A DNA stretch of 36,905 nt, from positions 2,958,242 through 2,995,146 of the forward strand of contig CP070639.1 in assembly GCA_020354045.1 (NCBI GenBank), written 5' to 3'. Below are positions 16,220-24,246 of this stretch, in pieces (position 1 is the stretch's first letter; every line of letters begins with the position of its first letter). A program made the position numbers and the translations under genes. The notes beneath the pieces were generated by a model. It made no database searches and was not told the origin of the DNA. It saw only the letters and a list, made by a program, of their open reading frames with translations. The DNA is from Anaerolineales bacterium (GTDB lineage: Bacteria > Chloroflexota > Anaerolineae > Anaerolineales > UBA4823).

Positions 16220-17391
16220 GCCTAACTGTTTTGATTGTAGACGACGAAGATAATGCCAGACACAACATCGGAACATTCCTGACCTCACAAGGATATGAGG
16301 TGATTGGGGTAGCCACTTTGAACGCGGCGCGCGAGTCGATCCAACGCGGCAACGCCGATATTATCCTCCTGGATGTGCAGCTGCCAGATGGCTATGGTCC
16401 CAATCTTTTAGAGGAAACTGCCCTGATCGTCCCTCGCCCGCCGATCATCCTGATCACCGCCTATGGGGATATTGAAATGGCGGTAGATGCGATGAGAAAT
16501 GGCGCCCACGATTTTCTCCAAAAGCCGATTCAGCTAGCCCAGCTGGAGAAATCTATCCATCGTGCTGGTGAGATCGTCACCATGCGCCGGGAGCTGGCAC
16601 ACCTCCGCCGTGTCCAGCACAACCAGGGAGACTTTATCGTGGGAAGTACACCGGCTATGACCTCTGTTTTTCATCAGGCGCAACGCGCCGCTGCCGCCTC
16701 TGTATCTGTACTGATCACCGGCGAAACCGGAACAGGCAAAGAGGTGTTGGCCGGGGCGATCCACACGGCTGGTCCGCGCGCAAATAAGCCGTTCATTGCT
16801 ATCAACTGTGCTGCTATCCAACCCACCGTACTTGAATCCGAGCTGTTTGGCTATGAGGCCGGAGCTTTTACCGGAGCCGAGAAACGCAAGCACGGATTGA
16901 TGGAAACGGCTGATGGGGGCATTTTGTTTCTGGACGAGATTTCGTCCATGCCCATTGAAATGCAAGCTAAACTTTTACGCGCCATTGAAGAACGCGCTTT
17001 CCGGCGAGTGGGAGGCACCAATCTGATCAAGGTTGACGTGCAAATTTTGGCCGCATCCAACCGGGATCTCCCTAATCTGATTTCAGAATCAAAATTCCGT
17101 GAAGACCTGTACTATCGCTTGAAAGTGGTTGATCTCCATCTCCCGCCATTGCGAGAACACAAACAGGATATCCCCGAGTTAGTTGGGATGTTTATTCGCC
17201 AAAATAATCCCCGCATGGGGCTAAACATCACCGATGTGAGCCCACGCGCCATGCAGGCGCTCATGGCTCACGATTGGCCTGGCAATGTGCGCGAGCTGCG
17301 CAATGTGATCGAACGCGCCATGCTGTTCTGTGATGAAGCGGTGATCGACCTGTCTCACCTTCCAGCTGAGCTACACGCACAGCCTGTCTGA
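16216..17391 (+). CDS. NtrC-type sigma-54 activator lacking a DNA-binding domain
   Basis: A 391-residue response regulator that should remodel sigma-54 polymerase by ATP hydrolysis. The receiver domain (about 4-120) has Asp9-Asp10 and phospho-acceptor Asp53. The AAA+ domain (about 140-375) has Walker A GETGTGKE (169-176), the sigma-54-contacting loop GAFTGA (216-221), the Walker B segment GGILFLDEIS, and the sensor II region WPGNVRELRNVIERA. The protein ends at LPAELHAQPV, where other family members continue into a Fis-type helix-turn-helix. The stop is followed by non-coding sequence, so this looks like a genuine DBD-less activator, as described for Helicobacter FlgR and Chlamydia CtcC, rather than a truncation by frameshift. 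Confidence 0.94.
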   Translation: MSLTVLIVDDEDNARHNIGTFLTSQGYEVIGVATLNAARESIQRGNADIILLDVQLPDGYGPNLLEETALIVPRPPIILITAYGDIEMAVDAMRNGAHDFLQKPIQLAQLEKSIHRAGEIVTMRRELAHLRRVQHNQGDFIVGSTPAMTSVFHQAQRAAAASVSVLITGETGTGKEVLAGAIHTAGPRANKPFIAINCAAIQPTVLESELFGYEAGAFTGAEKRKHGLMETADGGILFLDEISSMPIEMQAKLLRAIEERAFRRVGGTNLIKVDVQILAASNRDLPNLISESKFREDLYYRLKVVDLHLPPLREHKQDIPELVGMFIRQNNPRMGLNITDVSPRAMQALMAHDWPGNVRELRNVIERAMLFCDEAVIDLSHLPAELHAQPV

Positions 17392-17455
17392 GTTTGTGGG
17401 AACCGACTCGATAATGCAGCCTTCAAAAACGCCATACAATTGTCGAGAAAAAATT

Positions 17456-17479
17456 CAGGCCGGATAGTATTCCGGCCTG
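17456..17479 (-). terminator. hairpin terminator between convergent genes
   Basis: CAGGCCGGA and TCCGGCCTG form a perfect 9-bp stem with a 6-base loop. On the minus strand it is followed by AATTTTTTTCTC, a textbook intrinsic terminator for the lipoprotein gene at 17516-19099. It may also end transcription from the rpoN operon on the plus strand, where the tail (CTCATATTTCC) is weaker. Confidence 0.85.
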
Positions 17480-17515
17480 CTCATATTTCCTTGACGATTC
17501 CCAGCGATTTTCCGG

Positions 17516-19099
17516 CTAAGGGTTTTGCCAGATCAAAAAACTATCACGTACACAGAACTTTTCCATGTTCTTAGAATATATGCACACTTCGTATGGGATG
17601 AGTGTTCCATTTGGAGCGTTGATCGGTTCAAGGATTTGACGTGATTGCCCATCCGCCCCGGTAGGGAACATATAGTACGTCCGGTTGCCTTCTGGTAGCA
17701 GCACAACCAAATCTGGCTCAAGGTCTCGCACAGGAATACCATCCATAAAAACGCTCACCCCGATTTCCTGATTTTGGTTTGGATTCACCATAGGTAAACT
17801 TTCCCAGACTTGCACGCTCATCTCCCCAGATTGCGAGGTGCTAAAAACCTCCTGGAGAGGTGCCACTTCTGGGGACAAGGTCGGTTCCTGTGCAGGTCCT
17901 TCTTCAGCAACTGTTGATGGTGCTTGAACAGGTTCCGTTTGTGGTTGAACTTCAGGCTGGGTCGGCGCAGGGTACTCCGGCAGTTCTTGCGTTACTCGCA
18001 CTTCTACCACTGGAAGCAATCGATAGCTATATCCCAGCGGGGCAGGACGCACTCTTATCTTGCTATCATTCAATCTCTCTTCATCCAAGCACAGGTTTAC
18101 AAAGCACTGGCGATTTAGATTATTCTTCACCTGCGAGAGTTCACTGATTGGTGCTCCAGACACCTCCACCCCTCCATGATTCGAGAGATATTCCCAGAAA
18201 TGCAGTGGGATGTTATACCCCAGATTATCCTGAATTTCGTAAAAGTGATATCCATCTTCAACCCGTCTGGGTCGTAAAGGTTCTGGTTGGTACCCTAACC
18301 TGGTGGTTATCGCACGTGGGAAAATCTGGGCTGGATATTGAGCATTAAACGCAAGCACCAGATTCTCATAAACCTGTTCCGTAAAACCATCGGGGGTTTG
18401 GTAGGCTTCACTAATCGCAAAACCGGTAAAGCTTGGATTCAGGCGCTCCACACTCTCAGCAAATGGTTTGGCTACCCGATACGGTAAAACGACCTCTGCA
18501 CTCCCCAGTTGTGGTCGCCGACAGCTTGAATCACACTTCCACGCCCCATATGCTAGCAAGTACACTTCATCAACAGGGGTATCCTCCATCCAGAAGAAAC
18601 CCAGGTTTTCGAAGTGCTGTTCATAACGTCTTTTCGCTGCGTTGTAGAGTACCTCAGATAGAGGCTTGCCCACATAACGAATGCCGCTAAGCCTCTCATA
18701 AAATGGGACAAAGCCCGAGTATATGACGGGCCCATTGATATAGCGGGAATTCTCACCTTCAGGTTGCTGGACCGGCGGCTCTGCAATACCCAGATCCAAA
18801 CCCAGTGCGGCCAGCTGAAAACGCTGTCCATCGGGTTGGTAAGCATCGTAGACCAGCAGAGCCGCTATAGTGTACTGGTACTTGACATTGTTATAGATAA
18901 ATAGTGGGGAGATTGGCGGTCCCAATGTGTCAAGTCCACCCAACAACTCATAAAAATCCCGAAAGACCGGATCAACATCATGTTGCTCGGGCAACAGTGA
19001 ATAAGATAGATCGCCACTCTCCTCGCAGGCAGTTGCCAGCAGGACGAGGGCGGTCAATATCAATATGATGAGCACATTACGTGGTAAGTCTTTTTGCAT
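17516..19099 (-). CDS. lipoprotein with LGFP-like repeats (paralog 1)
   Basis: A 527-residue predicted lipoprotein: basic N-terminus, hydrophobic segment and lipobox LLATAC with acylated Cys25. The mature part contains spaced units of the form F..Y..LGG...LGPPIS (about 45-66), FYERLSG.RYVGKPLS (about 132-148) and YLSNHGGVEVSGAPIS (about 300), similar to LGFP repeats of cell-wall-associated proteins. Conserved Cys pairs occur in WKCDSSC, RQCFVNLC and the C-terminal region (VCIYSKNMEKFC). A Pro/Gln/Glu-rich linker (about 385-435) separates the repeats from a C-terminal beta-rich domain. No enzymatic motif is recognised. ATG 19099 is preferred over TTG 19120. It is clearly homologous to the neighbour at 19396-20958. 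Confidence 0.82.
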   Translation of the reverse strand: MQKDLPRNVLIILILTALVLLATACEESGDLSYSLLPEQHDVDPVFRDFYELLGGLDTLGPPISPLFIYNNVKYQYTIAALLVYDAYQPDGQRFQLAALGLDLGIAEPPVQQPEGENSRYINGPVIYSGFVPFYERLSGIRYVGKPLSEVLYNAAKRRYEQHFENLGFFWMEDTPVDEVYLLAYGAWKCDSSCRRPQLGSAEVVLPYRVAKPFAESVERLNPSFTGFAISEAYQTPDGFTEQVYENLVLAFNAQYPAQIFPRAITTRLGYQPEPLRPRRVEDGYHFYEIQDNLGYNIPLHFWEYLSNHGGVEVSGAPISELSQVKNNLNRQCFVNLCLDEERLNDSKIRVRPAPLGYSYRLLPVVEVRVTQELPEYPAPTQPEVQPQTEPVQAPSTVAEEGPAQEPTLSPEVAPLQEVFSTSQSGEMSVQVWESLPMVNPNQNQEIGVSVFMDGIPVRDLEPDLVVLLPEGNRTYYMFPTGADGQSRQILEPINAPNGTLIPYEVCIYSKNMEKFCVRDSFLIWQNP

Positions 19100-19395
19100 C
19101 TGGGCGTCTGGAGCCGTCAATACTGCCGTGTTACCCTCATTGTATACCTGTCAACTATCCCATTTATTAACAAAAGTGCAAGTTGCTTAAGAAGAAATTA
19201 ACCCCGATCGGATGTCCTACCTGCTTATCCGCCTTGTAAAGAACGAAATAATGCCAGATCCTCGGTCTTTCATTTTAACACGTTTTAATCAGACTTTCGC
19301 GTAATTTAAATCCAATCTAGCCAGGGTTCTTGGCAGAGTCCCCTCTCTAATTCTGCAAACACGCCAGAACGCATCCCGAGATTATGCCATTTAAC
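19100..19395. other. intergenic region between the two lipoprotein genes
   Basis: This AT-rich gap of about 300 bp contains no convincing open frame, RNA gene or hairpin. It must hold the end of the upstream lipoprotein transcript and probably the promoter of paralog 1, but no good promoter boxes were found. No sigma-54-type site was seen on the minus strand. Confidence 0.5.
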
Positions 19396-20958
19396 CTAAT
19401 TATCTTTTGTCAAGATGGGCAGATAAAGGATATATTGGTCAATGACAGCTGGGATATAAGATTGAAAGTTATTTATCACGAATGGCAGATAGCTTGTATG
19501 ATCGGGGGATAAGCGCGGGCTGATGGTGATAAAGTCGGCCGTCCAGACTAAGTAGCTGTCCATCAGGCAAAAACGCTGCCCTTTGGGTGTGTCGATACAC
19601 ACCTTGTAGGGGATTAACGACCCATTTTCAACCAGTAATGGGGATATAACTACCTGGCTCTCACCATTTTCGTTGGTGGGAGGCATCACCTGGTGGATTC
19701 TGGACCCATCCGGCAACAGCAAGTCCAATTCCGGGACAATATCTGCCATAGGGAAGCCGCTGCTGAAAACCGCGACCCCAATTTCCTGTTCTTGCTCAGG
19801 AGACACCATAGGAAAGCCCTCCCATAATTGCAGGGTAAGATCCTGGGCTTGCTCATCTGGAACAGAAGTAATGGCAGGTTGGTAATATATATCGCGATAT
19901 TGAATACCCAACGATTCTGGACTAACTTGCAGTCTATTACCTTCCGCCCGCAGCGCTTGCAGGCACATGTTCACAAAACACTGCCGGAACATTTTGCCAT
20001 CCACCTCAGCTAATTGCGTGATAGGTTGTCCAACAAAATCCAATCCCCCATGCTCCCAAATATAATCAATGAAGTATTTCGGTATGTTATAGCCCAGTCC
20101 ATCCTGGATGGGGAGGAAATACATGCCTTCATCAGAGTCAGCCGGCACCAGGATATCGCGAGGTACTCCCAGCTTTTCTGGCAGTGGCACCAGGCGGACA
20201 GAATCAGTAGCACTCAGACTGGTTTGCATGATGAGATGTTCATAGATTTGCTCTAGTTGTCCATCAGCGCTTAAATAAGGTGGGGTAAGCGCAAAACCTG
20301 TAAATTCTAACCCGCGCGATTCAACCAGCTGGACAAAGGGAGCTGCGTTACGAGTAGGAAGTGAGATTCTGCTATTGAGTGGAGTCTTGTAACGGCAATA
20401 ACGATCGCACTTCCAGGTGCCATATGCCAGCAAGTTGACTGCGACTTCCTCTTCCTCAGCTTCCCAGTAAAATCCAACATTTTCAAAATATTGCTCATGC
20501 CGGTTCTTTTCTTCATTAAATAGTGGCTTAGTCAACGGATTGCCAACTACAATCGCTCCCCCCAATTTCTGGTATAGCGTCAGGATGTTCTGGTCAATCG
20601 CCTCGCTGAGTGGACGGTTTTCACCCGCGCTTGAGGTTGGGATGGATATCTCAGATAAGCCCATATCCCGACCCAAGGGAGCCAGATGTAGTTTAACCTC
20701 GGCCTTGGGATCATAAACCAGTAAAGCGCTTACGGTATATTGGTAGATAGAACTCTGGTCTTCAAAAACAGGTGAGATCGCTGGCCCAAGTGTGTTTTCT
20801 CCCCCCAGGCTGGCATAAAATCTCAAAAACAAAGGGTCAACCGCGTATACCCCTTCCATGGTTGTAACATTTTCTTGTTTACCTCTTCCACAAGCAACGA
20901 CGAGAAAGAGAACAAGTGTACACGCCAGAAGTGACAGGGTATTTCGGTTGGGCTGCAT
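19396..20958 (-). CDS. lipoprotein with LGFP-like repeats (paralog 2)
   Basis: A 520-residue predicted lipoprotein from ATG 20958, with the lipobox VVAC (Cys23). Its architecture matches paralog 1: FLRFYASLGGENTLGPAIS, LYQKLGGAIVVGNPLT and YIWEHGGLDFVGQPIT repeat units, conserved WKCDRYC and RQCFVNMC, and a C-terminal domain ending in VCIDTPKGQRFCLMDSYLVW. It lacks the Pro/Gln linker of paralog 1 but has about 50 extra residues at the C-terminus, with FITISPRLSPDHTSYLPFV and IDQYILYLPIL. Function is unknown; surface or cell-wall binding is a guess from the LGFP-like repeats. The open frame extends to GTG 21033, but the lipoprotein signal begins at 20958. Confidence 0.82.
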   Translation of the reverse strand: MQPNRNTLSLLACTLVLFLVVACGRGKQENVTTMEGVYAVDPLFLRFYASLGGENTLGPAISPVFEDQSSIYQYTVSALLVYDPKAEVKLHLAPLGRDMGLSEISIPTSSAGENRPLSEAIDQNILTLYQKLGGAIVVGNPLTKPLFNEEKNRHEQYFENVGFYWEAEEEEVAVNLLAYGTWKCDRYCRYKTPLNSRISLPTRNAAPFVQLVESRGLEFTGFALTPPYLSADGQLEQIYEHLIMQTSLSATDSVRLVPLPEKLGVPRDILVPADSDEGMYFLPIQDGLGYNIPKYFIDYIWEHGGLDFVGQPITQLAEVDGKMFRQCFVNMCLQALRAEGNRLQVSPESLGIQYRDIYYQPAITSVPDEQAQDLTLQLWEGFPMVSPEQEQEIGVAVFSSGFPMADIVPELDLLLPDGSRIHQVMPPTNENGESQVVISPLLVENGSLIPYKVCIDTPKGQRFCLMDSYLVWTADFITISPRLSPDHTSYLPFVINNFQSYIPAVIDQYILYLPILTKDN

Positions 20959-21035
20959 TGTAATCTTTTTGTTTAGTTCCAAGTGAACTTGTTTCCACAA
21001 CCGCCCAGTACAAGAATCAGTGCCGATATTCACAA

Positions 21036-21044
21036 ATTATAACA
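21036..21044 (-). promoter_or_regulatory. candidate extended -10 promoter of lipoprotein paralog 2
   Basis: TGTTATAAT on the minus strand is a perfect extended -10 element, about 78 bp upstream of ATG 20958. It lies only 12 bp from the divergent sigma-54 promoter at 21056-21071, so binding at one could interfere with the other. Confidence 0.45.
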
Positions 21045-21055
21045 TTAACCTCTGC

Positions 21056-21071
21056 TGGTACATTTCTTGCA
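21056..21071 (+). promoter_or_regulatory. sigma-54 (-24/-12) promoter of the ftsZ-paralog block
   Basis: TGGTACATTTCTTGCA has the exact GG-N10-GC spacing (GG 21057-21058, GC 21069-21070) and differs from the rpoN-operon promoter at only two of 16 positions. The predicted start is near 21082, 23 nt before ATG 21105. Confidence 0.75.
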
Positions 21072-21104
21072 CATAATTGGGCATACAGACCCAGAGAGGT
21101 GGCA

Positions 21105-22454
21105 ATGACCGCGTTTCACAACCATGACACATCCCGGCTCGGCTTTCATTACTATCCCGATACGCTTCATTACTCCCAAGGAGACCTGCAAATCTGGTTA
21201 CCGGTGTTGAAGCGTCTGCAGGCTTCCTGGTTAGTGCTGGTTGCTCCTATAGATCGTGCCATTCCCGAGGCTTTCCTACGTGGCTTGATCGAGGCTCACA
21301 TCCAGCCTATCTTGCACTTTCACCTGCCTCTGGGCAAAGCGATCGATCTTGCTTCCCTACGACTACTCTTTGAAAACTATGCAGATTGGGGCTTGAAAAC
21401 CGTCATCCTTTTCGACCGGCCCAATACTCGCCAAGCATGGTCTTCCCAGTCCTGGGTTCAATCAGACCTGACCGAACGCTTTTTGGATATATTCCTGCCC
21501 CCTGCTGAGATCGCTCTCCACACCGGTCTCAAACCGGTCCTACCTCCTCTGGAGCCCGGTGGGGATTATTGGGATACAGCCTATCTACAGGCACTATTAA
21601 AAGGAATCAAGCGCCGCGGTTCGGGAGAGCTGCTAGAAGCGTTATCACTCAGTGCATATGCCCGTGTGACAGGCAAATCCCTCCATTGGGGAGCAGGGGG
21701 ACCAGAACGCTGGCCGAAATCACGCCCCTATTCCCTGCCAGCTGGACATCAGGACCAGCGCGGGTTTTACATCTTCGATTGGTATCTGTCTATCGCTCAG
21801 GCAGTACTGGACAAACAGCCACCCGTACTATTGTTAGGAGTTGGCAGCCCCTTGGTGGCTCACGACAACCCTGACCAGATGATGCATGCCAGGGTTGAAC
21901 ATGCCGAAAAGAACCTGGCTTTGGCTCAAAGGGTATGCACGCCTGCCGATGAGACCTTGCCAAGTAACACACTTGATCCCATTTCTGCACACGTGTTGGC
22001 GTGTAATTTTTGGTTGCTCACTGCTACAGCAGACAGCCCACATTTGGCAGATGCCTGGTTTTACACGGATGGCTGCGGCAAGGAAGCGGCTGAATCATTC
22101 TTAGTTTGGCTTTCCATGGGTCGTCAGAGGACTTCTCCAAGCTCCAATAGCTCATCAGAATTGAACACTCAAAAGCCCACATCTCAATCGATTGATCACT
22201 ACCTGCTTTTGCCTTTATTTGAATGGGGCGTTTCCGAATGGTATTTAGATGCCATCCGCCCCTTTATCCTCAAGCACCGCCCAACAATTGGTTTCTCTAC
22301 AGAAGAGGCGGGGCGCGCCAAGCGTGTCACAGTGATTGGTGGCGAACAGCTGTTTGCAGATAATGTTCTGGATGAACTCAGAAACGCGGGCTGTCGCGTT
22401 GATCGAATCAGTGGGGATGGCACAGAAATTGCATCTACACTATCAACCCTGTAA
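21105..22454 (+). CDS. TIM-barrel-like protein, possible pseudo-glycoside hydrolase
   Basis: I do not recognise this 449-residue protein by name. It begins LGFHYYPDTLHYSQ, followed by alternating strand/helix segments (SWLVLVAP, IQPILHFHLP, LKTVILFDRPNTRQAW) like a TIM barrel. At residues 103-107 FDRPN occupies what resembles the WNEPN acid/base motif of several glycoside hydrolase families, with Arg105 where the catalytic Glu would be. A C-terminal segment (RVTVIGGEQLFADNVLDELR) looks like a separate small domain. There is no signal peptide or membrane helix. It is the first gene after a sigma-54 promoter and lies 20 bp before the ftsZ paralog. AGAGAGG favours ATG 21105 over GTG 21099. Confidence 0.7.
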   Translation: MTAFHNHDTSRLGFHYYPDTLHYSQGDLQIWLPVLKRLQASWLVLVAPIDRAIPEAFLRGLIEAHIQPILHFHLPLGKAIDLASLRLLFENYADWGLKTVILFDRPNTRQAWSSQSWVQSDLTERFLDIFLPPAEIALHTGLKPVLPPLEPGGDYWDTAYLQALLKGIKRRGSGELLEALSLSAYARVTGKSLHWGAGGPERWPKSRPYSLPAGHQDQRGFYIFDWYLSIAQAVLDKQPPVLLLGVGSPLVAHDNPDQMMHARVEHAEKNLALAQRVCTPADETLPSNTLDPISAHVLACNFWLLTATADSPHLADAWFYTDGCGKEAAESFLVWLSMGRQRTSPSSNSSSELNTQKPTSQSIDHYLLLPLFEWGVSEWYLDAIRPFILKHRPTIGFSTEEAGRAKRVTVIGGEQLFADNVLDELRNAGCRVDRISGDGTEIASTLSTL

Positions 22455-22474
22455 ATCATAAGAAATGAGGCGAA

Positions 22475-23686
22475 ATGATGACCGAGACTACGCTCACTCA
22501 CAAGTACCAACCTGTACCTGAAGATATCTACCGACCTGTGATCAAAGTTTTAGGTCTCGGTGGTGGTGGAAGCAATGCTATCTCCCGCATGATGGAGCTT
22601 GGCATGCGTGGTGTGGAGTTTATTGCCGCCAATACTGACCATCAAGCGTTGGAAAACAACCCAGCACCGGTCAAAATTCAATTAGGGCCAAGGGTCACGC
22701 GTGGGCTGGGAGCGGGTGGCAACCCGCAAATTGGCGAGGAAGCAGCCAAGGAAAGCGCACGTGAGATAGCAGCTGCCCTGCACGGCGCTGAGATGGTCTT
22801 TCTTACCGCGGGTATGGGCGGAGGTACAGGTACTGGTTCAATACCGATAGCCGCCGAGATTGTGCGCTCTCTCGGTGCAGTGGCGATTGCCGTTGTAACG
22901 ACACCTTTCTCCTTTGAGATGGGTCGGCGACAAAGAAATGCCTCCGAAGGTTTAATCCAGCTGCGCCGCAAAACCAATACCCTTATTGCAATACCCAACG
23001 ACCGACTTTTATACGTCGCACCTCGCAATCTGCCTTTAGACCTCGCCTTCCGCCTAGCCGATGATGTCCTGCGCCAGGCTGTGCAGGGCATCTCCGAACT
23101 GATCACAGAACCGGGCATGATCAATGTCGATTTTGCCCACATTCGCCGCCTGATTCACATGGGAGGCGGTGCCATGATGGCTATGGGGCATGGCAAAGGA
23201 GAAAATAAGTCTCGCCAGGCTTTGGAACAGGCTCTTCACCATCCCTTATTGGAGACGGTCTCACTGGAAAACGCCGCTGGAATCATTGCAAATTTCACCG
23301 GCGGTGAGGATTTGACATTATTTGAAGTACAGGACGCTCTGACTTATCTGCAGGAACAAACATCCAACCAAACCGAGATTGTCATGGGTGTTGTCAATGA
23401 CGGGAGAATGGAAGATCGCGTCCAGGTAACACTCATCGTCACTGGTTTGGGTGCTCCAACGCTTGAAGAAGCCATGTCAGGAGTTAAAAAACCGGTTTCC
23501 GAAGAACAACCATTAAATTCTCCACCAGTTCATAAAAGGGAGCTCTTACAGCTTCACGAAAATGAAGCAGCCTCAGACAAAGCCCCTCCAATTCGCCCAG
23601 CTACAAATCTGGAAATGCCACCCTCTACAGTCAACAATCTGGACTTACCTGCTTTCCTTCGCAAACGAGTACGCCAGGCAGGTTAA
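22475..23686 (+). CDS. ftsZ: FtsZ-family tubulin-like GTPase with altered T7 loop
   Basis: A 403-residue FtsZ homolog. The GTP-binding signature GGGTGTG, the GLGGGGSNAI loop, RGLGAGGNPQIGEEAA, and the C-terminal peptide NNLDLPAFLRKRVRQ (which in FtsZ binds FtsA/SepF-type anchors) are all present. In the T7 loop, residues 215-224 read MINVDFAHIR: Asp219 is kept but His222 replaces the second Asp (E. coli Asp212) needed for GTP hydrolysis by the neighbouring subunit. It is therefore probably a specialised paralog that polymerises with altered turnover, not the main division FtsZ; no dcw genes are nearby. GAGG precedes the tandem ATGs. It is the second gene in the sigma-54-controlled block. Confidence 0.92.
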   Translation: MMTETTLTHKYQPVPEDIYRPVIKVLGLGGGGSNAISRMMELGMRGVEFIAANTDHQALENNPAPVKIQLGPRVTRGLGAGGNPQIGEEAAKESAREIAAALHGAEMVFLTAGMGGGTGTGSIPIAAEIVRSLGAVAIAVVTTPFSFEMGRRQRNASEGLIQLRRKTNTLIAIPNDRLLYVAPRNLPLDLAFRLADDVLRQAVQGISELITEPGMINVDFAHIRRLIHMGGGAMMAMGHGKGENKSRQALEQALHHPLLETVSLENAAGIIANFTGGEDLTLFEVQDALTYLQEQTSNQTEIVMGVVNDGRMEDRVQVTLIVTGLGAPTLEEAMSGVKKPVSEEQPLNSPPVHKRELLQLHENEAASDKAPPIRPATNLEMPPSTVNNLDLPAFLRKRVRQAG

Positions 23687-23691
23687 CCCCC

Positions 23692-23946
23692 ATGGAACCT
23701 AATCTGCTCAAAACAGTTGTCGCTCAAATCCATCGGCGCTACCCGGAATTTGCCAACAGCCAACCGAAGGTGCGTATGCAAAAAGCACCCCAAAGCAAGT
23801 CCGGCTCTTTGGAGCCTAACTACTTGCTGACATTTCACAGCAAAGCCAGCGCTGGTTCAGATCCTAAAATTAAGGCATTGCCTCGCTGGATGCGAGTCGT
23901 CGTCAACCAAAAAGGCAAAATTGTCAAGGTTACGACTTCTCGTTGA
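23692..23946 (+). CDS. small basic protein, unknown function
   Basis: An 84-residue basic protein starting 5 bp after the ftsZ paralog stop. It has no recognised domain. The C-terminal half (YLLTFHSK, then LPRWMRVVVNQKGKIVKVTTSR region) predicts short beta strands and resembles the 50-residue protein at 35011-35163, including the final KxxxSR. The tight spacing suggests co-translation with the FtsZ paralog, of which it could be a partner; this is inference from position. Confidence 0.75.
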   Translation: MEPNLLKTVVAQIHRRYPEFANSQPKVRMQKAPQSKSGSLEPNYLLTFHSKASAGSDPKIKALPRWMRVVVNQKGKIVKVTTSR

Positions 23947-23993
23947 GATGGTGGGGCACCAGTTTGAAGCCACACTCCTTTGTTAGGATAATC

Positions 23994-24206
23994 ATGAATA
24001 TCAAACACCTCCCCGCCCGCATTGAAGTTACCTTATGGCTCGCAGTGATTAGCTTGATGAGTGAGTCAGTCTTACTGCAGCGTAGCTTACGTCAACTCTA
24101 CTTCTACAAAGTAGCATTAGAGCGAGACCATAACTACCTGCGTGTGCTGGCTTGGTCCTCTGCTGGACTCTTATTAGGATTGCTCCTGGGGCTGGTTACT
24201 GCCTAA
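23994..24206 (+). CDS. small membrane protein, unknown function
   Basis: A 70-residue protein from ATG 23994 (AGGA six bases upstream). A hydrophobic stretch near residues 10-25 and a strongly hydrophobic C-terminal helix (about 48-68, SSAGLLLGLLLGLV) suggest one or two membrane passes with a basic middle segment. No family is recognised. The frame opens earlier at TTG 23943, overlapping the previous gene by four bases, but the ATG has the better ribosome binding site. Confidence 0.65.
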   Translation: MNIKHLPARIEVTLWLAVISLMSESVLLQRSLRQLYFYKVALERDHNYLRVLAWSSAGLLLGLLLGLVTA

Positions 24207-24246
24207 AAATCGACTCAGCAAGCCATCCCAACAAAGCCAGATCATT

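Noticed and set aside
17407..17447. Long-range inverted repeat CTCGATAAT / ATTGTCGAG after the activator gene
   Set aside because: It contains a wobble pair and a loop of over 20 bases and has no T-run placed for termination; the nearby 17456-17479 hairpin is the better terminator.
21008..21024. Possible minus-strand sigma-54 site GGCAC...TTGT upstream of lipoprotein paralog 2
   Set aside because: Spacing is one base too long and the -12 GC is GT.
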